Shown here piece after piece: positions 52,317-60,320 of a DNA stretch of 64,000 bases (position 1 is its first letter; each line of letters opens with the position of its first letter). The notes under the pieces are model-generated. The model was not told the origin of the DNA. It did no database searches and was given only the letters and a program-made list of their open reading frames with translations. Made by a program: the position numbers and the translations under genes. Origin of the DNA: an uncultured Eubacterium sp. (GTDB lineage Bacteria; Bacillota; Clostridia; Lachnospirales; Lachnospiraceae); the NCBI GenBank assembly GCA_934320655.1, contig CAKRFN010000006.1, forward strand, positions 62,001-126,000, written 5' to 3'.

Positions 52317-53020
52317 TGATTTTCCTCCAGTAACCGCATCCATACATCCTTTGGCTGTGCCTGTGAAAATGACAGGCTGTACGCATAAGCCCCGTCTGTC
52401 CACACCGCCAGCACATATCCGTCCTCCGAGCCTCTCAATTCTACCTGACAATCTCCTGCCGATACGGTATCGAGTTTCTCATATTGGTTATAATCGCCGG
52501 AATTTTCCTCCGTTCCCGGTGATTTCCGGTAACAGACGGATCTATCGTCGGTCTCGTATTCGATCTGTGCAAGATCCGTGCCGATCGATGCATAAACGAC
52601 CGTCTGCGGCTCAAACGGCAGAGCCTTTAGATCACTGACCTCATAACCCATCTGTGCCGACAATGCCTGTGCGCTGTCGTACTCCTGATAATCCCATGTC
52701 ACCTGTACATTTTCATCCGGTGTCTGATCTGGATTTTGATCTCCGTTTTTTGTCAGCACAGCCGGCATGACCGCACATGCGGCGATCAGAACGACCAGTC
52801 CTGCCGCCATCCCGACATATTTTCTCCTGCTCGCAAATGTTGTCACCTTTTTCTGCTCCCTTGCAGCCTGATCCGGTGACAAATCCGCCTGCTGTACATG
52901 CTCCAGTATCCGTGCACGCATTTCGGGGGTGAGTTCCATCCGTTCCATCATTTCACGATAAGGCGCGCCTGCGGAACCTGCTGTCGGCAGTTTTTTTATA
53001 TGTTCACCACTCAAAATCAT
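52307..53020 (-). CDS. membrane anti-sigma factor with extracytoplasmic DUF4367-like domain
   Basis: A 237-residue single-pass protein. A cytoplasmic part of about 65 residues (MELTPEMRARILEHVQQ) would bind the sigma factor; the membrane helix is at about 67-90 (YVGMAAGLVVLIAACAVMPAVL). The outer domain (110-237) resembles DUF4367 and shares clear similarity with the C-terminal domain of the secreted protein at 53733-54608. It overlaps the sigma gene by 17 bases, the standard sigma/anti-sigma arrangement. Confidence 0.75.
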   Translation of the reverse strand: MILSGEHIKKLPTAGSAGAPYREMMERMELTPEMRARILEHVQQADLSPDQAAREQKKVTTFASRRKYVGMAAGLVVLIAACAVMPAVLTKNGDQNPDQTPDENVQVTWDYQEYDSAQALSAQMGYEVSDLKALPFEPQTVVYASIGTDLAQIEYETDDRSVCYRKSPGTEENSGDYNQYEKLDTVSAGDCQVELRGSEDGYVLAVWTDGAYAYSLSFSQAQPKDVWMRLLEENQWN

Positions 53021-53675
53021 ACACCTCCTTCAGCATGTCCTTCAACTGCGCCCGCGCGCGCCGTAGATCGGAGCGCACAGTGGCTTCCTTTCTGCCTAAA
53101 ATATGCGCGATCTCCGCTGTCGCATAGCCTTCCTCATAATACAGATGGATCGCCTCGCGGTACGTCTGTGGCAGCTTTTTCACCGCATCCCACACAAATG
53201 ACAGATCTTCCCGCTCCTCTGCCGCCAATGTTTCGCTCAGTTCATCGGCGGCACGTACTTTATTGTAAGCGATGCGGTTTTTGCTCAGATTGGCAGCCAC
53301 ATGCAGCAGCCACGCTTTTTCATGCTCCGTTCCCATCAGCTGCGGAGCCGTCCGCAGGAACTGGATCAGCGTATCCTGCACGACCTCCTCCGCGTCACTG
53401 TAATTATGCAGGTAGGTATATGCCAGCCGCAGGATGCTGTTTCCATAGTCCGTCAGCATCCGCTCTGCCTGACGGTTGACTTCCTCTTTACTTACACTTA
53501 CGCTATTTTCTTTTTCACTTTTAACTGCGGTTCTGACCGTTTCCGCAAAACGGATCGCTGCATCAGCAATCGTCCGCATGCGTTTCTTCAAAAATCGTGT
53601 CAGATGACCGCTCCATTCCGATGTCCATACATAGACACCGGCACGATCCTGCATGACATATCCTATCGCAGACAT
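53004..53675 (-). CDS. ECF-type sigma factor
   Basis: A 223-residue sigma-70 family protein. AGGAGG precedes the ATG. A 70-residue N-terminal extension is followed by region 2 (ILRLAYTYLHNYSDAEEVVQDTLIQFLRT) and region 4 (KLPQTYREAIHLYYEEGYATAEIAHILGRKEATVRSDLRRARAQLK). The anti-sigma gene overlaps its 3' end. The probable first target is its own operon and the nearby secreted gene; the recognised promoter was not identified. Confidence 0.9.
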   Translation of the reverse strand: MSAIGYVMQDRAGVYVWTSEWSGHLTRFLKKRMRTIADAAIRFAETVRTAVKSEKENSVSVSKEEVNRQAERMLTDYGNSILRLAYTYLHNYSDAEEVVQDTLIQFLRTAPQLMGTEHEKAWLLHVAANLSKNRIAYNKVRAADELSETLAAEEREDLSFVWDAVKKLPQTYREAIHLYYEEGYATAEIAHILGRKEATVRSDLRRARAQLKDMLKEVYDFEW

Positions 53676-53732
53676 ATTTCCTCCTGTTCACCTGCAAAAA
53701 GCTCCTGCCGCCAGCTCACGTTACGATCACAT

Positions 53733-54608
53733 TTACTGAATGCTCCCTACGATCGTGGTCATCTGTGCAGCCGTCACACCTGCATCCACATATACCGCAT
53801 AGGTATAACCGCCGTTATTCCATACCGCTACATAAACGCGTGTGCCATCACCGCGCAGCTCAGTCTGGTGTCCGTCGATGGTCACCTGATCTTTTTTCGC
53901 GTAATCGATATACACGCCGCTGATGTCGTCTGTGCCTGCCATCTTGCGCAATGTGATCTGTGACTCACTCTTTTCATAGACAACCTGCTGCATTTTTCCG
54001 TCCATCACGCTGATCGCTGCCTGTTTGTAGCCATCGATCTGTTCCGGCATCTTGAAAGTGAAGCCTGCCGCCTGTTCCGCCTCTGTGAGTGTCTGATATT
54101 CTACGAACGGATTCGGGATCTGCGTCTGATTTCCACCCTCTGTTGAAAAATGAATCGTCTGTCCGTCAATGCTTAAGACAGAAGAATCATTGCCCTCGAT
54201 CACCCAAAACAGGGACATCGGCACATAGATCGTCTTTTTTACAACATACGGCGCGCTGCCGAGTGAAAACGGTCCGGTCGCCCCTTCTGCGCCCTTGATG
54301 CTGGTCGTCAGTGAATACTCGTCCTTGCCGATCGTGAAGTCTGCATGCATTTTTCCGGTATCAAGGCGCACCTGATTGCCCTTTTTCGTGACCTTCATGC
54401 CGGTTGCCTTTGCCATCTTGCGCAGCGGCACCATCACAGGCACTTCCACGCCGGTGTCCTTGTCATCGACAACAACGGTGTACTGTCCGACGGTATCCAG
54501 CTTTTTATTCGCTTTGGATGCCATCGTGGTTGTTCCCGCAAATGCCGGGATTGTCAGTGTAGCTGCCAGCAGCAGTGATAAGAGTACGGTAAATTTTTTG
54601 TTCATCAT
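53733..54608 (-). CDS. secreted protein with copper-amine-oxidase-like N-domain and DUF4367-like C-domain
   Basis: A 291-residue exported protein with a signal peptide (to about residue 25, AFAG). Residues about 40-155 resemble the copper amine oxidase N-terminal domain common in Firmicutes surface proteins (VPVMVPLRKMAKATGMKVTKKGNQVRLD, TIYVPMSLFWVIEG). The C-terminal region (180-291) is similar to the outer domain of the neighbouring anti-sigma factor (TELRGDGTRVYVAVWNNGGYTYAVYV). It may compete with or report to that sensor. It is upstream of the sigma gene. Confidence 0.75.
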   Translation of the reverse strand: MMNKKFTVLLSLLLAATLTIPAFAGTTTMASKANKKLDTVGQYTVVVDDKDTGVEVPVMVPLRKMAKATGMKVTKKGNQVRLDTGKMHADFTIGKDEYSLTTSIKGAEGATGPFSLGSAPYVVKKTIYVPMSLFWVIEGNDSSVLSIDGQTIHFSTEGGNQTQIPNPFVEYQTLTEAEQAAGFTFKMPEQIDGYKQAAISVMDGKMQQVVYEKSESQITLRKMAGTDDISGVYIDYAKKDQVTIDGHQTELRGDGTRVYVAVWNNGGYTYAVYVDAGVTAAQMTTIVGSIQ

Positions 54609-54722
54609 AATTTTTTTCTCCTTTTTGCCTTTATTTTCCGGGGTTATTTTTTATTACTTTTTGACCCGTTCACTTTATATACAGTTCAGCCGCGTGAAAT
54701 GTTGCAAAAAAGAAAAAAATTT

Positions 54723-55685
54723 TTAGATTTGTTCTTTTTCCTCTGTCACAGCGGAATCCTCACGGATCACCATGATGTCATTAAGCCGCAGCAGCGTATC
54801 TTTCTGCGGCAGAATCGACAGATCCTCCCGCAAAATGAGAAAGATCTTGACCTGATGTTCCTCCTCAACTTCCTCGATCGTCTTTCCCGCGTGGCGTTTA
54901 TCGACAAACACCTCCGCGATCTCTCGAATATCCTGCTGGCGCAGACTCGACAGGTTGCTCTTTCGCTGATACTGCTCAACGAATCCGGCGCTGATGATAC
55001 CAGTCGGGATCGCCACTGCGCCGACACCCAGATAAGCGATCGCGATCGCCATGACCCGCCCGAGCGTCGTGATCGGATAGATGTCTCCGTATCCGACGGT
55101 CAGCAGCGTTGACATGCTCCACCAGATGCCGCTGAACGCATTGCGAAAGACGAGCGGCTGCGCTTCGTGCTCAACGCTGTACATACACAGACTGCTTGCC
55201 AGCATGAGTATCATCACGATAAACACGGATGAAATGATCTGGTTGCGCTTCTCATATAATACAGTCGTGATGACATTGAACGAATCATATTTTGCGTTCA
55301 ACCGGAACAAATGGAAGATCCGCGCGACGCGCAGCATCCGGAAAATGACAAAACCGGACAGGAAAAACGCCGGTATGATCGTGAGCAGATCCACCACTCC
55401 GTCAAACGAAATCAGAAATCGCAGTCTCGCGTGCGCCCTGCCCCGATCCGGATACAGATACTCTGCCGTCCAGATACGCAGCGCATATTCCATGCAGAAG
55501 ATCAGCATGGTAACGACCTCGACCCAGTCGAACACATCCGATAAAAATGCCAGTTCTTCAAATGTCTGCAAAAATGTGACCAATATATTCGACACAATCG
55601 TCACCGTAATAAAAATGTCAAACATGCGGCCGATGTGGTTGCTCTTGTCGCCGATCTGGATAATATTAAAGATTTTTTCTTTCAT
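54723..55685 (-). CDS. voltage-gated-type potassium channel protein
   Basis: A 320-residue membrane protein with six helices. An S4-like segment RMLRVARIFHLFRLN carries regular basic residues. The pore has the potassium selectivity filter TVGYGD (STLLTVGYGDIYPIT). The C-terminal cytoplasmic tail is helical (RQQDIREIAEVFVDKRHAGKTIEEVEEEHQVKIFLILREDLSILPQKDTLLRLNDIMVI) and looks like a simple ligand or assembly domain. It is monocistronic. Confidence 0.92.
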   Translation of the reverse strand: MKEKIFNIIQIGDKSNHIGRMFDIFITVTIVSNILVTFLQTFEELAFLSDVFDWVEVVTMLIFCMEYALRIWTAEYLYPDRGRAHARLRFLISFDGVVDLLTIIPAFFLSGFVIFRMLRVARIFHLFRLNAKYDSFNVITTVLYEKRNQIISSVFIVMILMLASSLCMYSVEHEAQPLVFRNAFSGIWWSMSTLLTVGYGDIYPITTLGRVMAIAIAYLGVGAVAIPTGIISAGFVEQYQRKSNLSSLRQQDIREIAEVFVDKRHAGKTIEEVEEEHQVKIFLILREDLSILPQKDTLLRLNDIMVIREDSAVTEEKEQI

Positions 55686-55753
55686 ATATCTAATGTCACC
55701 GTTACCCTTTTTACTTCATCTTCTATAGCTGTATGTTCCTAATAAAATTCCAG

Positions 55754-55792
55754 AAAAATAAGGGGTGAGCCAAAACTCATCCCCCGCAATTC
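55754..55792 (-). terminator. terminator after the zeta-like remnant
   Basis: On the minus strand GGGGATGAG pairs with CTCACCCC and is followed by TTATTTTT. Confidence 0.75.
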
Positions 55793-55833
55793 ACATTGAT
55801 AGTTTCTATACATTTATCCTAACATGGTTTCGC

Positions 55834-56148
55834 CTATGCGTCAACCGACTGTCGCCGCATGATTATTCTAACAGTTTTAAAATATCCTTCTTCCTTTGCC
55901 TTTTTAAGAATATTTAATTTATATTCAGATGACAAAACCGTTTCAAATGTGAAATCTTCCTTCTTGTTAATTGATTCATATCGCATCTTATCAACTAAAA
56001 CAGCAGCCTCTCTATTATCCATCCCTGTTGTTGCAACAACATCATCTGCATTTGTATATTTACCAACTTTATCAAAGAATGTGGTAATTGTACTTTTTCC
56101 AGACCCGTTTGGACCGGCTAATACAAGAAGCATCGGCTTTCTATTCAG
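55834..56148 (-). pseudogene. zeta-toxin-like kinase, truncated at the 3' end
   Basis: About 104 residues from the ATG at 56148 (GGAG 9 bases upstream). The P-loop AGPNGSGKST, the Asp in NADDVVATT and FTFETVLSS match zeta toxins that phosphorylate UDP-sugars or are kinases of that fold. Family members are about 190-200 residues; here the frame ends after KEEGYFKTVRIIMRRQ, missing the second half including the lid region. It looks like a decayed toxin or plasmid-type gene. Confidence 0.75.
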
Positions 56149-56338
56149 CATACTTTCTTTCTCCGTTTGCATATTCTACATAGGCAGCTTTCTTTTCTTT
56201 ATCATAACCTGCTACCGTTAATATATTACCACAATTTTCATAAAAAAACACTCCATTACCATATTCTTGCTCAGGCGTAAAAATACTTGTCCGTTCAGTC
56301 AATTTCCGCCCGTTCGGTATAGACCGAAAATCGTTCAC
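56141..56338 (-). CDS. small protein upstream of zeta remnant, possibly 5'-truncated
   Basis: A frame of 65 residues (EYGNGVFFYENCGNILTVAGYDKEKKAAYVEYANGERKYAE). It begins at a GTG without a ribosome site and overlaps the zeta-like start by 8 bases, as in toxin-partner pairs. It may be the 3' end of a longer gene whose start was lost when the araC-like locus came to lie next to it. No family is recognised. Confidence 0.4.
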   Translation of the reverse strand: MNDFRSIPNGRKLTERTSIFTPEQEYGNGVFFYENCGNILTVAGYDKEKKAAYVEYANGERKYAE

Positions 56339-56398
56339 ATGCTATACTATGTGGCAGTTAGAAAAAACTAACCAGTTAATATAAGGAAGGTTTTGTCA

Positions 56399-57595
56399 AT
56401 GGATACATCCAAAACATTTGAAACGGAAGGTGCATCGCTGCTCGCCCAGAGCGACGGCATGATCGCCTACACAGCCGCGGGTGACATGAAGCTCGATCTG
56501 CGCAGACAGCACACCGGAGCGTTCAATTTCCCATCGTGCCATTACCACGGGCTGACCGTCGCATTCGATCTCGATATCATCAGCCACTCGCTGTCGGATG
56601 AAGTCAAAGACTTTCCGGTGACACCCGCAGAGATCATCACACGCTTTTCACTCGGCTCCTATCCGCGTGTGCTGCACAAAGTCGCAGAGACGGAGCATAT
56701 TTTCAGCGAGATGTACCGCGTACCGGAAAAGATCCGCATTCCGTATTTTAAAGTAAAGATCTTGGAGCTGCTCCTATACCTCGACGCAATGACGATCCCT
56801 GTCGACGAGGAGGAACACCCCTATTTTTACCGGACACAGGTCGAAAAGGTCAAGGCGATTAAGCGGTTTCTGGCCGAACATCTCTCGGAAAACTATACGC
56901 AGGAGGAGCTTTCCCGCCGCTTTGACATTCCTATGACTCCGATGAAAACCTGTTTCCGCTCGGTGTACGGAGAAGCGATCGGCACATGGCTTGCGGGCTA
57001 CCGCATGAATCAGGCGGCAGAACTGCTGCTGCGCGAACGGGATCTGAGCATCGCCGAGATCGGCAGCCGCGTCGGATATGACAACGCCGGAAAATTCACC
57101 GTCGCCTTCAAAAAAATCATGAAACTAACTCCGTCAGAATACCGGAGAGAAAGAGGGATAACCTATGAAAAAAAGGCTGCGCAATGCGAAGAATTTATCG
57201 CCAAGCTGACGCAGGGCTACGACACACCCGCAGGCGAAGCGGGCAAACGGCTCTCCGGCGGTGAGAAACAGCGTATCGCCATCGCGCGCATGATGCTCAA
57301 AAACGCTCCCATCGTCATTCTCGATGAAGCGACCGCATTTACCGATCCCGAAAACGAGGAAAAGATCCAGCGCAGTATCGCGGCTCTGACGAAGGGCAAG
57401 ACACTGTTAGTCATTGCACACCGCCTGTCCACGATCCGAAATGCCGATAAGATCGTCGTGCTAAAGAACGGAAACATTGTCGCAGAGGGCAGTCAGGAAC
57501 AGCTGTTAGATACGTGCCCGCTGTACCACGATATGTGGCAGGCGCACATTGGCGCGAAAAACTGGGCGGTTTCTTCCGCAGAAAAGGAGGCGTAA
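56399..57595 (+). pseudogene. AraC regulator fused in frame to the C-terminal half of an ABC ATPase
   Basis: A 398-residue frame from the ATG at 56399 (AAGGAAGG upstream). Residues about 153-252 are an AraC double helix-turn-helix. From about 260 it becomes an ABC exporter ATPase tail: signature LSGGEKQ, Walker B IVILDEA and the His switch VIAHR; Walker A and all membrane helices are absent. The AraC N-terminal domain is also shorter than in relatives. The likely origin is deletion between an araC gene and a downstream exporter gene. It may still act as a regulator; ATP hydrolysis is unlikely. Confidence 0.75.
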
Positions 57596-57598
57596 AGG

Positions 57599-58723
57599 AT
57601 GTTTAAAACAGTAAAACGAATCATCGACTGGTGCGGCGAATTCAAGGGCAAGCTCTATCAGGGATTTGTCATGACCTTCTTCTCGCACATTTTTACCGCG
57701 ATGCCTTTAGCATTGGCGGCATACACGATCGGCAAACTCATCGAAGCGCAGCAAAGCGGTACGGCGTTCGACACCTCATGGATCTGGAAAAGTATACTGA
57801 TTCAAGTCGTCCTCGTATTTTTCCGCTTTTTATTCGACTATTTCCGTGCAAGACTGCAGGAGCCGATCAGCGACAGCGCACATACGCTCGGTGTGATCGA
57901 CGATGCGATGGATCAGCTCGACGCATTGAAGGGAGAAAACTTTATCGATGCAGACGGCAAAGACATCCGGCTCGACCGCTACGATATTACATTCTCGCAT
58001 GTAAATTTCGGCTATGACTCACGCACCGTATTAAAGGATGTCAGCTTTCAGATTCCCGAAAAGACCTCAACTGCGATCGTCGGCCCATCCGGTTCCGGAA
58101 AGACAACGATTTGCAGCCTGATCGCACGCTTTTATGATCCGCAGGCGGGCAGTATCACAGTCGGCGGACACGATCTGCGCGAATTTACGTGTGACAGCCT
58201 GCTGACAAATATTTCGATGGTATTCCAGAATGTCTACCTGTTCAACGATACGATCCGCGCCAATATCTGCTTCGGAAAACCGGACGCAACCGAGGCGGAA
58301 ATGATCGCCGCAGCGAAAAAAGCCCGCTGCCATGACTTTATCATGGCGCTCCCGCAGGGCTACGACACCATCGTCGAAGAAGGCGGCGGCACACTCTCCG
58401 GCGGTGAAAAGCAGCGCATCTCTATCGCCCGTGCGATACTGAAAAATGCGCCGATCATCATTCTCGATGAGGCGACTGCCAGCATTGACCCGGAGAACGA
58501 GCACCTGATCCAGCAGGCGATCTCCGAGCTGACCAAAGGAAAAACGATCATCACGATCGCCCACCGTCTGGCGACCATCCAGAACGCCGACCAGATTCTC
58601 GTTGTGGATGACGGTCGGATCGCCGAAGCCGGTACGCACGAGGAGCTTATCCGGCAGGACGGCGTATACAAACACTTCACCGAGATCCGCGAAAAAGCGG
58701 AAGGCTGGAACATCGCATCCTGA
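57599..58723 (+). CDS. ABC exporter half-transporter with in-frame deletion of membrane helices
   Basis: A 374-residue frame. The N-terminus holds two helices (about 21-45 and 62-82), then sequence jumps at RARLQEPISDSAHTLGVIDDAMDQLDAL to the linker before the ATPase. Relatives are near 580 residues with six helices, so about 200 residues covering helices 3-6 seem lost. The ATPase domain is complete: Walker A GPSGSGKTT (162-170), Q-loop, LSGGEKQR, IIILDEA, AHR. It is unlikely to form a working pore. The start lies 4 bases after the preceding fused frame. Confidence 0.8.
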   Translation: MFKTVKRIIDWCGEFKGKLYQGFVMTFFSHIFTAMPLALAAYTIGKLIEAQQSGTAFDTSWIWKSILIQVVLVFFRFLFDYFRARLQEPISDSAHTLGVIDDAMDQLDALKGENFIDADGKDIRLDRYDITFSHVNFGYDSRTVLKDVSFQIPEKTSTAIVGPSGSGKTTICSLIARFYDPQAGSITVGGHDLREFTCDSLLTNISMVFQNVYLFNDTIRANICFGKPDATEAEMIAAAKKARCHDFIMALPQGYDTIVEEGGGTLSGGEKQRISIARAILKNAPIIILDEATASIDPENEHLIQQAISELTKGKTIITIAHRLATIQNADQILVVDDGRIAEAGTHEELIRQDGVYKHFTEIREKAEGWNIAS

Positions 58724-58730
58724 CACCCGG

Positions 58731-59354
58731 CTAATTCCTAAGGATCTCGCGAAACACCGCATCGCGGTCAAAGTCTCCCGTTCCGAAACCCGGGATCTCT
58801 TTGATCGCCTTGCAAACGCTGATGCTGACGCCTGTGAGAATCTGACCAATCTCCTGATCGGAATAAGGACAGTCGCCGACAACGATCAGTGAGGACAGGC
58901 TGTGCACGACCAGCCACAGATCCCGGAAATACAGATCTGCCTCGTCCGGCGTAATATGGTAGATATTCGTGAGTGTCGGGCGGACGAGTTCCTGCAAATG
59001 ACGCATGGCTGCCATCGCACCGTGCTCCTTATCCTGCGCCTGCGACAGAAACAGCAGCCGATACAACTCCGGCTCCTCCCGCGCAAAGCGGATATACTGC
59101 ATCCCCACACCGAAAAACGGGATTTTCTCTTTTAAGCCTGCATCCGCGTAGCCGTCATACACAGTCACCGCGGCAGCATAGACCTCTTTTTTCACAACAT
59201 CCATCGTTCCGAAGCCGGTAAAAACCGGCTGTGTAGAGGTTCCGAGTTCATCCGCCATCGTTTTTGCCGTCAGACCATCAATCCCCTTTGCCCGCACGAC
59301 ACGCAGTGCCGCATCCACCATTTCCTTTTTCGTAAACTTATTCTTTGGAGCCAT
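58731..59354 (-). CDS. TetR-family regulator
   Basis: A 207-residue protein. The N-terminal helix-turn-helix (KKEMVDAALRVVRAKGIDGLTAKTMADELGTSTQPVFTGFGTMDVVKKEVYAAAV) is standard TetR. The C-terminal ligand domain resembles that of WHG-type TetR proteins. It converges on the ABC remnant and may once have regulated it. Its own promoter and a palindromic operator lie upstream. Confidence 0.92.
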   Translation of the reverse strand: MAPKNKFTKKEMVDAALRVVRAKGIDGLTAKTMADELGTSTQPVFTGFGTMDVVKKEVYAAAVTVYDGYADAGLKEKIPFFGVGMQYIRFAREEPELYRLLFLSQAQDKEHGAMAAMRHLQELVRPTLTNIYHITPDEADLYFRDLWLVVHSLSSLIVVGDCPYSDQEIGQILTGVSISVCKAIKEIPGFGTGDFDRDAVFREILRN

Positions 59355-59385
59355 ATTTTCGCATTCCTTTCACTATAAGCACTTT

Positions 59386-59443
59386 CAATATGTATCATTT
59401 GATATATATTGCATATTGTACTTTGTCAATATGTGTTTGTCAA
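59386..59443 (-). promoter_or_regulatory. TetR promoter with palindromic operator
   Basis: On the minus strand TTGACA (59438-59443) and TACAAT (59415-59420) are 17 bases apart. Just downstream, TATCATTTGATA (59393-59404) is flanked by CAATATG (59386-59392) and CATATTG (59412-59418), a nested palindrome. This fits autorepression. Confidence 0.7.
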
Positions 59444-59505
59444 GCGATATGTGCATTCTCACAGAGCATTTTATGTAATAGGTAATTTCCTATGAATTAA
59501 ACAAA

Positions 59506-59556
59506 GCGTGAGCAATCCTTAACCCGCCTCTGCCGCCGGTTAAATATCGCCCACGC
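59506..59556. terminator. GC-rich hairpin after the SGNH gene
   Basis: GCGTGAGC/GCCCACGC and TTAACC/GGTTAA form a nested stem between the TetR gene and the end of the hydrolase cluster. It probably ends transcription of the cluster, though the T-run is weak. Confidence 0.5.
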
Positions 59557-59586
59557 CCTGTTTTCAACTAACTACTATATTTTGGA

Positions 59587-60297
59587 TCAAATGCCAAACT
59601 GACTGAAATCAATCTCCTGTTCCAAAATTCCAGCCATTTTGTCATAGCCAAACACATTTGGATGTAACCCTTCCAGACTCAATTCCAGTTGCAAGGATTT
59701 ACCGTCCCTGTCTACAAAATAGGGATAATAATCTACGTACTTCATACCGTATCTGCACGCCAGTTTTCTCATACCCTCATTATAGGACTTCACATACTGT
59801 TTACGTTCCTCCTCATGATTCGTCCAATTCATATTTGTCGGCAATATAGAGCATACAACCGTCCGGAACGATTCCGCAGATGCCATTTGAAACACCCGCT
59901 CCATATTAGAAAGTGCTTCCTGTAAGACCTGCTCCGGCTCGCTGACGGGTTCCCGTTTCCACGGATCAAATTCCAGATCCCACGTATCATTGATACCAAC
60001 CATGACAATAACCATTTTCGGCTTTAATTGAATTGCATCTGCATAAAAACGATGAAGAAACGATTGGGTGCGGTCTCCACCGATCCCCCGGTTTAAAATC
60101 ATCAAATGATATTTATGGAAGTACGCTTCCAATTCCCACATCTGTGTAATGGAATCACCGATAAATACTATATCCACCGGACATTCCTTTTGCACAACTG
60201 TCTGATTTTTGCAATCAAATTCCATTCTTCTCTCGTCTGCCCGAAAAACCTGCGACAGATACCCCGGTTTTATCCATGATTTCTTCTGTATATTCAT
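59587..60297 (-). CDS. SGNH/GDSL hydrolase
   Basis: A 236-residue hydrolase. Block I FIGDSITQMWE has the catalytic Ser; NRGIGGDRTQ supplies the oxyanion Gly; VGINDTWD the Asn; and EGLHPNVFGYD the His near the C-terminus. No signal peptide, so it is cytoplasmic. These enzymes deacylate esters, often acetylated sugars. It is last in a three-gene run with an ADP-ribosylglycohydrolase-family protein and a TIM-barrel-like protein. Confidence 0.92.
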   Translation of the reverse strand: MNIQKKSWIKPGYLSQVFRADERRMEFDCKNQTVVQKECPVDIVFIGDSITQMWELEAYFHKYHLMILNRGIGGDRTQSFLHRFYADAIQLKPKMVIVMVGINDTWDLEFDPWKREPVSEPEQVLQEALSNMERVFQMASAESFRTVVCSILPTNMNWTNHEEERKQYVKSYNEGMRKLACRYGMKYVDYYPYFVDRDGKSLQLELSLEGLHPNVFGYDKMAGILEQEIDFSQFGI

Positions 60298-60320
60298 TCT
60301 GTTATTCCCAATTTGCTATT

